From positions 27,393,225 to 27,457,224 of the forward strand of contig NW_024041150.1 of the NCBI RefSeq assembly GCF_014851395.1: DNA of 64,000 nucleotides. The letters are read 5' to 3'. Of this stretch, positions 46,190 to 55,821 are shown piece by piece. Positions within the stretch are counted from its first letter, which is position 1; every line of letters starts with the position of its first letter. The translations under genes were made by a program, and so were the position numbers. This stretch comes from Micropterus salmoides. Taxonomy: Eukaryota > Chordata > Actinopteri > Centrarchiformes > Centrarchidae. The notes under the pieces are model-generated. The model had not been told where the DNA came from and made no database searches. It worked only from the letters and a program-made list of their open reading frames with translations.

Positions 46190-46776
46190 GAGAGAGATTG
46201 AATGTGCAGAAAGTTTTGAACATGAACACAAAACCTGCTGAAAAACAGGAGCAAATAAAGAAATTTTAACAATTAAAAATAATTAATAATCCTAACCCAT
46301 GCACGAAAGCATATGACACATACATACACATACAGGACTAGAATTTTATGCAAAGTTTCGTGAGTTTTCCAGCACGTTTAGGCTGCCAAAAATGTGCTTC
46401 ATCTGCAGAAAGAAGAAGAAAAGAAATAAAAACAACAAAAAACAATAGGTTCCTTGTATGTTTCATGTTCGGGCCCAAATAAAATGGCAGCCTATGCATA
46501 TGCATGGTGTGTAGCTTATATTTTAAATAGCCTGCACTGTAGCCTACATGTAAAAGCCTAGGGGCAAAAGTTAAAAATTATAACCTATACTATAAATTAT
46601 GTATCAGTTTCATGGTCTGTATTGGAATTATGTTCAATTTCGTCGTCCCTATCAAATTAAAATAATAAACGTTAAACTTTAAATATAGCTGTTCATGTCC
46701 TAAATCACAGCTCCCACACAACTAACTAGCCAAATCTAAAACCAGTTGTTTTCATGTGTAACATTACCATTAACCA

Positions 46777-46928
46777 TAGACTGTATAAAAGAAGTGGATG
46801 TAGTCATTATGACGTCACCCGTTGATTTGTGGACTGCTGTTATGAAGCCTCAAGTTTGGCCGATAGGGCGCCGCCATGTCAAGTTTTTGCAACCAGGAAG
46901 TGCCCGGACCTACCATCTGTAGTCTATA
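46777..46928. mobile_element. Small inverted-repeat element (ACCATAGACT type)
   Basis: Starts CCATAGACTGTATAAAAG and ends TAGTCTAT, with ATGACGTCACCC and CGCCGCCATG inside. This matches my memory of an abundant fish miniature transposon whose ends contain ATAGACT/AGTCTAT. About 150 bp. Confidence 0.6.
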
Positions 46929-46939
46929 ATTGAATTCTC

Positions 46940-47098
46940 CTAAGTGTGTCTATTACAATCGACCTTATGTGCAGTTGTACCTTTACATCATATTACACAA
47001 AAGAAGAGCCCATAAAATACATAGAGATTTGATCTACAACAAGACCACTGTGAAGATAATTAGGCTACAAATCTAAAGCCTACTACACGGCAGACGTG
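46940..47098 (+). repeat. Repeat B fragment left of the DIRS element
   Basis: Positions 46965-47060 match 49525-49632 in the same orientation (GTGCAGTTGTACCTTTACAT, AAAGAAGAGCCCATAAAAT, AAGACCACTGTGAAGATAA). The end, AGCCTACTACACGGCAGACG, is the reverse complement of 52545-52566. It is part of the repeat into which the DIRS element inserted. Confidence 0.75.
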
Positions 47099-49446
47099 TG
47101 TGTGAGTCTGGGTCTCCTGGAAGCAGCGTCCAGCGTAATCCCGTCTGGCCTGCTGCACATGAGAGCCCTGCAGGGGTGGCTAAAATCCAAGGGATTCTCC
47201 CCGAGGGGAAATCCGCTCCGTCTGATACGGGTTACGAGCAGATGCCTTCGTTCCCTGTCTGTATGGAGGAAATCTTGGTTCCTGTCCCAAGGTCCCGTGT
47301 TGGGAGCAATCTGTCGCCGAACAATTATTTCAACAGACGCCTCACTCACGGGATGGGGCGCGGTCATGGACGGCCGCTTTGCAAGAGGCTCCTGGGAGGA
47401 GCATCATTTCTCTTGGCACATAAATTGCCTGGAAATGTTGGCGGTTTTCAGAGCTCTGAGGAGTTTTCTGCCCGCTCTCCGCGGTCGCCACGTCCTTGTC
47501 AGGACCGACAACACGGCGGTGGTAGCCTATTTGAATCACCAGGGGGGTCTGCGCCTGCGCCCTTTATGCAACTGGCACATCAGATCCTCCTGTGGTCCCA
47601 GCAGAGACTGCTGTCCCTCAGAGCGACATACGTCCCTGGGACCCAGAATCAGGGAGCAGACCTGCTGTCGAGACAGGGGCTGAGGCCCGGGGAATGGAGA
47701 CTCCACCCCGAGGTGGTGAAGTTATGTGGTTCTCCCTCTCGCCCCCAGCCCCACTAGGGCTGGATGCCATGGTACAGATGTGGCCCTGGCTGCGCCTGTA
47801 TGTTTTTCTGGAGCGGGTCCGTCAAGACGGTGTCAGTCTACTGCTGGTAGCCCCGTTTTGGCCGGCCTGAGTGTGGTTCTCGGACATAATATCGCTCCTC
47901 GAGGGCCCGCCATGGCAGGCCCCCCTGAGGAGGGACCTGCTGTCTCAGGCGGAGGGCCAGGTCTTTCACACTTGCCCCGCCCTGTGGAGACTGTGGGTCT
48001 GGCCCCTGAGGGGGCCCAGTTCCTGGAGGTGGGCCTAACGGCGGGGACAGTCGAGATGCTGCTCAGTTCCAGAGCCCCGTCCACGAGAAGGACGTACGGC
48101 CTGAAGTGGAATGGGTTTGCCACCTGGTGTAGAGAACGGGCGGTGGACCAAGTTACCTGCCCGGTGACTATGGTACTGGAGTTCCTAAAGCCAGGAACGT
48201 TTCTCTGCTGGCCTTTCCCCATCCACACTCAAGGTATATGTGGCTGCCGTGGCGGCGTTCCACACCCCTCTGAGGGATGGGCCTCTGGGGAGGCTTCCAC
48301 TGGTCGTGCGCTTCCTCCGTGGAGCACGGAGGAATGAGACCCGTGACTCGTTCCAGGGTTCCCACTTGAGACCTGGCGGTGGTTCTCGAAGCGCTGGCTG
48401 AGGCCCCCTTCGAACCCCTGGAGTCGGCTGAGGCCAAGCACCTGACCCTTAAGATGGCCTTCTCCTCGCTATCACCTCTCTGAGGAGGGTGGGGGATCTC
48501 CAGGCACTTTTGGTATCTCCCGGGGAGGGTCAGAGCCATCCTGCACCCCTGTCCGGGCTATGTCCCTAAGGTTCCGTCCAGGTTGGCAGGGTCTACGGTG
48601 CTGCAGGCGTTTCATCCCCCACCTCATGTGACGGCGGAGGACGGGAGACTTCATCTGCTCTGCCCGGTCAGAGCACTGAGTATTTACACTCTGAGGTCTT
48701 CCCGGTGGAGGAAAGCAGGCCAGTCGCTGGTGTGTTTCGGGTCCCCCAAGGCTGGGCTCTCCGCTTCTAAACACACGATCAGCAAGGATTGTTCAGACTA
48801 TTTCCCTGGCCTATCAGGTGCATGGGTTACCTTCACCTATGGCCGTAAGGGCGCACTCTACTGGAGGAATGGCGGCCTCTAAGGCCCTCCTCGTAGGGGC
48901 TTCGCTCCAGGATTTGTGTGAGGCAGCTGGCTGGGCCACTCCTCACACTTTCATCCGGTTTTACAGTCTGGACCTTCCTTCTGCACCCGGCACCCATGCG
49001 CTCTCCTCCTAGTCATGCCTACAGGTTTCTGCACGCTGGGGGGGCAGGCGGAGGCTTCGGCGTGGAATAGTGGGTATTCTCGTTCCCATAGCGTCGTCAC
49101 CGACGCAGTTCGAGTTCCCTCGAAGGGGAACGTCTCGGGTTACGTATGTTACCCTTGTTCCCTGAGAAAGGGAACGAGACACTGCATCGGTCGGCCACAC
49201 CTCGCCCCGCCTGGAGTGCCTTTCTTCATAGCAAAGAGCTAATATGTCCGGTGTGCCGGCGTGCTTATATACGCCTCCAGTTAGGCCGTCACACGCTACC
49301 GTTCTAGCAACGCCAATAGGATTGGAGTAGTTTCATTCATGTTTTCAGCCCTGCCACGCCCAGAGGCGTTCCCATAGTGTCGTCACCGACGCAGTGTCTC
49401 GTTCCCCTTCTCGGGGAACAAGGGTTACATACGTAACCCGAGACGT
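47099..49446 (+). mobile_element. DIRS-type retrotransposon, 5'-truncated
   Basis: A GC-rich block encodes, in order, the C-terminal reverse transcriptase/RNase H part (STDASLTGWGAVMDGRF, LVRTDNTAVVAYLNHQGG, then in another frame AHQILLWSQQRLLSLRATYV) and a tyrosine recombinase (SSRAPSTRRTYGLKW, CPVRALSIYTLRSSRWRK, ASLQDLCEAAGWATPHTF). These are DIRS hallmarks; such elements use a recombinase rather than an integrase. The gag and most of the reverse transcriptase are missing, and several frameshifts and stops make it inactive. The 3' end keeps inverted-repeat terminal structure. Confidence 0.88.
49081..49446. repeat. DIRS terminal structure (internal complementary region and right terminal repeat)
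   Basis: 49130-49193 and 49384-49446 are inverted copies (GTCTCGGGTTACGTATG versus its complement, and GGGAACGAGACACTGC). In addition 49081-49108 and 49367-49394 are direct copies (CGTTCCCATAG then GTCGTCACCGACGCAG). A TATATA word lies between. This matches the paired terminal and internal complementary regions of DIRS elements. Confidence 0.8.
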
Positions 49447-49976
49447 TTTTTTACTTGTAGATTAATCTTGGTAATTAAATTCTGTCTCGGATTATTCCCC
49501 CTCTCCTTTTTTTTTTTATTGCAATGGACATCATGTGCAGTTGTACCTTTACATCTTAATCATATTACGCATAAAAGAAGAGCCCATAAAATAAATACAA
49601 TAAGACCACTGTGAAGATAAGTAGGCTACAAATTTACTCAATGCAATGCCAACCAGCCTCCCTGGCTTTGTCATCCACCACGACATTAGATTTAGCTGTT
49701 AACTTGTCTTTACATTCATAATTTCCTGACCCTACCAATGTGCATTCCTCTGGAGAAATATGAAGCATGCGCCTCTGCCTGCACGGCCAAACACACCCGT
49801 TTTATGCAAACGTGCACTCCAATTAGGTTAACACGGACTAACTTAACCAACATCTTATCCACCTTCGTAGTACCGTTTAACTCCAGTGTAGGTGGTCAGA
49901 GGTTATCAACCCTGAGTTTGCCTGATAAAGCTGAGTTACCTCTGAGTAGGTTGAACTCCCTTCATAGTACAGGCCA
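49447..49976 (-). repeat. Repeat B, arm A (head-to-head partner of 51925-52448)
   Basis: About 520 bp that is the reverse complement of 51925-52448, with identity I judge near 85-90 percent. Its outer edge, read on the minus strand, is GGCCTGTACTATGAAGGGAG. This looks like the terminus of a DNA transposon, possibly PIF/Harbinger-like; the superfamily is not settled. Confidence 0.75.
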
Positions 49977-50329
49977 CTCATGTGAGATGCAACACACCGG
50001 AGCAGACGGGTCTCAGGTGGCTATTAAAGGAGCCTGTTTGATGATTTGACTCGCTCTCTTCTGCTGGCCTGCCGACTAATTCTGTTTTGTTTGGTTCTTT
50101 GTGTTCTACACCCAGACACTCCACTCACACATACACTGCATACATACTGATCTGACCGACACCTACAATTGTAGGCCTATATAATTTTTTAATTAACTTA
50201 AACTAAAATACTTAACTAAAATATCTATTATTATTTTCAGCAATAAGTCTATTCGTGAAATTTCCTCACTACTAAATATTCCACACAGTCAACTGTTCAG
50301 TTGACTCATATTAGTCATATTATAACAAA

Positions 50330-50862
50330 GTAGAAGCGATTTGGAACAATAGAAACTCAGCCACAAAGTGGTAGGCCACATAAAATCACAGAGCGGGGTC
50401 AGCGCATGCTGAGGTGCACAGAAGTCACCAACTTTCTGGCAATAGCTACAGACCTCCAAACATTGTGTGGCCTTCGGATTAGCTCAAGAACAGTGAGTTT
50501 CATGGAATGGGTTTCCTTGGCCGAGCAGCTGCATCCAAGCCTTACATCACCAAGTGCAATGCAAAGCGTCAGATGCAGTGGTGTAAAGCACCTTTGGGAT
50601 GAATTAGAGCAGAGACTGTGAGCCAGGTCTTCTCATCCAACATCTGCGCCTGACCTCACAAATGCGCTTCCAGAAGAATGGTCAAAAATTCCCATGAACA
50701 CACTCCTAAACCTTGTGGACAGCCTTCCCAGAAGAGTTGAAGCTGTTATAGCTGCAAAGGATGGGTCAACTCCATATTAAACCCTACGGATTAAGAATGG
50801 GATGTCATTAACCTTCATGTGCATGTAAAGACCGGCATCCTAAAAGTTATGGCAATATAGTG
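50330..50862 (+). mobile_element. Tc1/mariner transposase remnant
   Basis: Conceptual translation gives, with frame changes, SGVKHLWDELEQRL and then LPEEWSKIPMNTLLNLVDSL followed by PRRVEAVIAAKDGSTPY, the typical C-terminus of Tc1/mariner transposases. It ends near AAAAGTTATGGCAATATAG. Inactive. Confidence 0.75.
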
Positions 50863-51825
50863 TATATTGTGCATACGATAAAAACATTTTGACAACATAA
50901 ATAAAGTCAGAAACTGTAGGCTACAGCTCCAGGTGGGCTGATGCATTAACATGCTGTTGGACTCAAAGGTAAAAGGTCATCTTCTCCAGTCTATCTTCTT
51001 CATTCCGCCTGTCACTTCCTGTGTCATTCTGAATTCTCACCCAACCTACAGTTCAGTTCAGGTCTCGCATCTAAAAATGCCAGGACAAAACAAAAACATT
51101 TTGTGTACCTCTGCTCTACAAGAGTCCATCTTTACATAGTAATAAACTAATTGGCTAAATAGGTATACCTACAAATATTACCTGTTTAGCCAATACAACT
51201 ATGATTTTTCTTCATTAATCAATTCAAGAATGCATAGATCATCAATATAGTGATAACTTGCATTTAGCCAAAAAAATAGCCTACACATTATATATTTTAT
51301 TAAATTCCTACCAAGTATTCACTATTTGCTACATTAGTCTGGACAGACATGGATGTAACCTGCAACTTGACAGGTTGACAGAGGCATACAACCGTGGGGC
51401 AGTTATTCTAGTTTCGAGGAAAGACAGCTATTTTGCATACCATTTCAAACTAAATGACAAATGATCTAAACAAATATGAATGTGAGGGCAGCATAACAAC
51501 ACCTGCACGCCTGTTGATGCAGGGAGGCAAAATAAATAAGACCAAAACTGAGTACTGAAACTAGTGCTATGGCGACCCTGTGAGGCTGCATACATGTGGT
51601 GATAATTAAGCCTATAAAACTTGTTGGACGGATGAAAAAAAATGAGAGGCAGACTGCTGCTCTTAATGTGTGTTTACAGACACTGCTTGACTGATGCCTC
51701 CCTCTGCTGTTAGCTTTGTTGCAGCCAGGACAAATGAAATGTTTACTACTATAACAACAAATCATAACCCCAGACTGACACATCCCAGCGACCTTGACTT
51801 CTCCTATCTGCATGACCCTACAGAA

Positions 51826-51870
51826 TCAGAATGACCTTTAATCACCAGGTATGTGTTCATATATATGGAA
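51826..51870 (-). mobile_element. Retroposon tail fragment
   Basis: CAGAATCAGAATGACCTTTA is the reverse complement of a TAAAGGTCATTCTGATTCTG tail, the same style as the element ending near 37140 but in the opposite orientation. Confidence 0.45.
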
Positions 51871-51924
51871 GTTGATTCTGGTTTTACATTACTCTCAGTG
51901 TACAAAACAAGCATGAACAAACAG

Positions 51925-52448
51925 TGGCCTGTACTATGAAGGGAGTTCAACCTACTCAGAGTTAACATGGGGTTATCAGGCAAACTCAGGGTTGATAACC
52001 TCTGACCGCCTACACGGGAGTTAAATGATCCTACGACGGTGGATAAGATGTTGGTTAGTTGAGTTAACTTAATCAGAGGTAGTGCGCGTTCGCATAAAAG
52101 GGTTGTGTTTTTTCACAACGGCGCATGCTTCGTATTTCTCCAGAGGAACACACATTGGTAGTGTCAGGAAATTATGAATGTAAAGACAAGTTAACGGCTA
52201 AATCTAATATCGTGGCAGATGACAAAGCCAGAGAGGCATCGCATTGAGTAAATTTGTAGCCTACTTATCTTCACAGTGGTCTTATTGTATTTATTTTATG
52301 GGCTCTTCTTAAATGCGTAATATGATTGATGATGATAAGATGTAAAGGTACAACTGCACATGATGTCCATTGCAATAGAAAAAAAAGGAGAGGGGGAATA
52401 ATCCGAGACAGAATTTAATTACCAAGATAAATCTACAAGTAAAAAAAC
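51925..52448 (+). repeat. Repeat B, arm B
   Basis: Starts GGCCTGTACTATGAAGGGAG and mirrors 49447-49976. The repeat continues to about 52566, including a sequence complementary to the left DIRS flank at 47075-47098 and a CA microsatellite at 52518-52547. Its far end was not found. Confidence 0.75.
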
Positions 52449-52511
52449 TTGAATAGCCTATTCTCTGACAGTCACACATTTATGAGAGAAACTTCACTTT
52501 GCAAGGCTGCA

Positions 52512-52549
<38 letters not shown>

Positions 52550-52566
52550 TGCCGTGTAGTAGGCTA

Positions 52567-54106
52567 TGCATGCACTGGAATGTTAGATTAAACTTTGCAA
52601 TCGGATTTAGCAGTGAGGAAATACTCCTGAGTTTAGCTCACAATCGCTATCATGCTCCTTAGAGACTTTGCCTTGGATTCGGCGTATTCAGAAGAAAACA
52701 GAGTGATTTTCGATTTTTTATGACCGTTTATTCAAAACATTATGCATATAAATATAATGTACAAACTTTCATTTGAATGTATGAGCTTTGAAAATCAAAC
52801 GCTTTATAAAAATTTAACCTCTGACATTTTCATTATAAACCTTTCATCACTTTTAAATACTTTGAATGCATTTTCTGTGAGTAGTAATAAGTAGTAAATA
52901 AATGTGATCTTCAACCAAAAGTACGTTACTTATCTGACAAAAGACAGGCGTGTCTTCTTCCATTGCACTGCAAACAACAAGACCAGCTTTGTACTCTACA
53001 CCATCAACTTTAACCCAACTATTTGAGAAAACATCTTATGTCAACATCATTTCAAGCATTTCATTGTTGACCACATTCTCCCAACTAAACTAAAAATACT
53101 AAAAAACAACTAAAATACTAAATTTCTAATGAATGTTTTCAACTCTTAACCATTTTAAAAAGACAGCTTGAGAGGCACCTGGCAGACGGGTGGCCCTGAA
53201 AATTCAAACATTAGAACCAATCAGAAGCATCAGAACAGCAACAAACTTTACTGAACGGCTGTGGCTGGAAATGACAAAGGAAGACATTTTGCACATGAAA
53301 AACATGCAAAGCAAACAAAAAGAATATTATTCAACATATATGGTGATCTATAAACCAAATAAAAACTACCACAGTTACCAGCCAGTGGTGACTAATATTC
53401 ACCTTTGGAGGATAATGCAACTTACATAAATCAGAGTTTTAGTCACTCGAATTAATGTCATCCAACCAGTGCTATGTGACATTTCTGGTAGGTGTGTTCA
53501 CAACACTGTCGCAACATAACCGAGCAACCGCAACATAATGTTAAAATCAGGCATGCAAACTGGTCAGGGGTAAAAAGGTGAGAAGGATACGCAAGCAGAG
53601 AAACACACAGCAACAGTGTAAGAGGGGTCTGTTTTAAGCTTACATGTGTAGATAATGAGCAGTTGTCTACTGCAACAAGAGAAAGATCCAAACACAAAAG
53701 GGCGTCACTTTGTGTTGAAAAGAGGTGGCCATAAGGGCTCAGATTGGGCGTGTGACGATACACTCAGTTCACCAGACGTGATGATACACACAATATTGCT
53801 GTCACGAGAATGAAATGCGACAATATTTTAACAGTACTTTATAGAAATCGTAAATGCTGAAATATACGAGTTGGGAGCTGTGGCGGTCCGACCTTCATTT
53901 TGAGCATTAAACTCTTAATTTCCTGCATTCTGGATCATCACAAATCATGTAGGTGATGCATTTTCCTTTAAAATTATTTTCCAAGACATTTTACTTCTAC
54001 TGTCATTTTCCAGGTGTTTTCCATGACTGGAAAATGTTACAACTTGTTTTCCAGGTTTTCCAGAACGTGTGGGAACCCTGATAACATTTACCAGGAGCTA
54101 CTGCAT
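52567..54106. other. Non-coding stretch
   Basis: AT-rich, probably partly the interior of repeat B. No family features in the short open frames at about 53190-53429 and 53458-53763. Confidence 0.45.
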
Positions 54107-54800
54107 TTTAATGGTTCAGTGAGTAAGTTTTAGTGACATCTAATGGTGAGGGTTGTCCCATGTACACTTTATTTCTCTTTTTGTAAGAAAGATTTAAGGA
54201 GGAAAAAAAGATTCTGATAATTCCAGTACCACATAGATGCACCGCTCCCCCCTCCATTTCCAAGTGAGTAGGAGAAGCTACATTGGCCAACACGCTCTGT
54301 CGGCTTTTGTGCTAAATAATACGTTTGGACGTCTGTTTGTAATAAACCAGACAACTACTACTTCTTGTTCTTCTTCCTACATCCATCCATCAACCGCTTA
54401 TCCTGCGTACAGGGTCACGGGGGGCGGGGTACACCCTGGACAGGTCTCCAGTCCATTGCAGGGCCACACATAGACAGACAACCACTCACACCCCAACCTA
54501 AGGACAATTTTGGAGACACCAATTAACCTAGCCTGCATGGTGGGAGGAAGCCGGAGCACCCAGAGAGAACTCCACACAGAAAGGCCGGGGTTTGAACCCA
54601 CGACCTTTTTGCCCGCGACAGTGCTAAGCACTGCACCACCCTGTTCATACTACATATTCAACGTAATGACGAAACACTTTCTATAGAGCTTTTTGTCCAT
54701 TTCGGCTACTATAGAAATGTGGCGCCACAACATGGCAACGTCAATGTATGAGGACTCGCGGTGTATGTAGATAGAAATGGCTCATTCTAAGGTAATGCAG
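54107..54800. mobile_element. Small non-autonomous element, family A copy 3, interrupted
   Basis: Begins near GGTTCAGTGAGTAAG and carries TTTTAGTGACATCTAATGG, GTCGGCTTTTGTGCTAAAT and ATGGCTCATTCTAAGGTAAT shared with copies 1 and 2. It is split by an RTE-like insertion at about 54376-54650. Confidence 0.65.
54376..54650 (-). mobile_element. RTE-like retrotransposon 3' end inserted in family A copy 3
   Basis: Plus-strand CATCCATCCATC is the reverse of a GATG-type tail. It is followed by the reversed 3' region with AGGGTCACGGGGGGCGGGG, CCATTGCAGGGCCACACATA and GGGTTTGAACCCACGACC. The flanks CTACAT on both sides could be a target duplication. Confidence 0.65.
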
Positions 54801-55126
54801 GGAATCTCTCTACTCTGTCTGTCCTGCTAAACGAGCTGAGCAGCGCATCTTGTCTGTCTGTGTCCTGGTTGCTTGCCAGACTGTGATTGAACAATGTTTG
54901 AGTAAAATACAACTATTTATTACGTTTGATAAACACCGACTGGCCATGGTGTTTATAAACTGTAGCTCGGAAAAGATAACCGCAGTGCGCATCAAAATGC
55001 ATCCATATACAAATGCTTGAAATCAAACGCATTCTAGCAAGAAACATCCGTGTGGCCCAGTCCAGATAATACACAATGTGATGGTAATCCACAGGCACAC
55101 ATCATTTGAAATCAAGACAGATTATC

Positions 55127-55816
55127 TGTTATGGGGTTGTGTGGTGTGGGGACAGAGAGGACCCAAATGCACTGTTCGGAGGGAAGGAGGTTTATTGAGG
55201 GAGAAAGGGGTAGAGGGACTGGAGTGGAGGAAGAGGTGGATGTTGGGGTAACACAGGCACAGGGAACCAAGGAGACAGGGGGCCAGGGAGCCGGGGAACA
55301 CTGGGGCTGAGGAAGCGAGGAGCGGTGGGAGAACAGGGAGGACGGCGTGAGGGAAGTCTGAGGAGGAGAGGGCCGGTGGATGAGCCCAGCCGACTGAACG
55401 GAGGACGAGGGTGAGTGAACCTGGGCGGGAAACAGACAGAGAGACAGGGTTAGGGAGGACGGCGACAAGGCACAGGGAAAGTGTGGGGAAAAAAAAAAGA
55501 AACATGAAAGCCTGAACACGAAGGAGGCACCGGGTATGAAGCAATGACGATCAAGTGAGGATGGTGTGGAGAACCGGGGTTGAAATACAGGCAGGGATGA
55601 GGTTGATTACTGGCAGGTGTGGCAGGCTGACGAGGTGGCTGATGAGGTGCAGGTGCAGGTAGTTGGCTGGGCTCAGGAGCAGAGGGAGAGAGAGCACACA
55701 GGGGAGAAAACACAGGGAGGCAGGCAGAGAACAGAAAACCAAGGAAAAGGCAGAATAACTGATAAAAAGGAGAAAAAACCAGGACACTCACCGTCAGCCG
55801 GGCTGCCACCACAACA
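55127..55816 (-). mobile_element. Solo LTR of a Ty3/gypsy-like element
   Basis: Termini TGTTATGG and CCACAACA (TG...CA) are flanked by the exact 5-bp repeat TTATC (55122-55126 and 55817-55821). On the minus strand an AATAAA lies at 55196-55191, followed by CAGTGCATTTGGGTCCTC, typical of fish gypsy-like LTR ends. No internal coding region adjoins it, so it is a solo LTR left by recombination. Long minus-strand open frames across it are C-rich and not genes. Confidence 0.8.
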
Positions 55817-55821
55817 TTATC

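Larger units (their letters stand above)
49977..51924. other. Spacer between repeat B arms
   Basis: Contains a Tc1/mariner remnant at 50330-50862 and a retroposon tail at 51826-51870. The rest is AT-rich without recognised genes. Confidence 0.6.

Noticed and set aside
47098..47757. 219-codon frame overlapping the DIRS RNase H frame
   Set aside because: Its first part is an alternate-frame shadow; only its last third continues the true DIRS frame after a frameshift, so it is not a separate gene.
55112..55812. Several overlapping Pro/Ser/Leu-rich minus-strand frames
   Set aside because: They fall in the solo LTR, which is C- and T-rich on that strand and lacks stops by composition.
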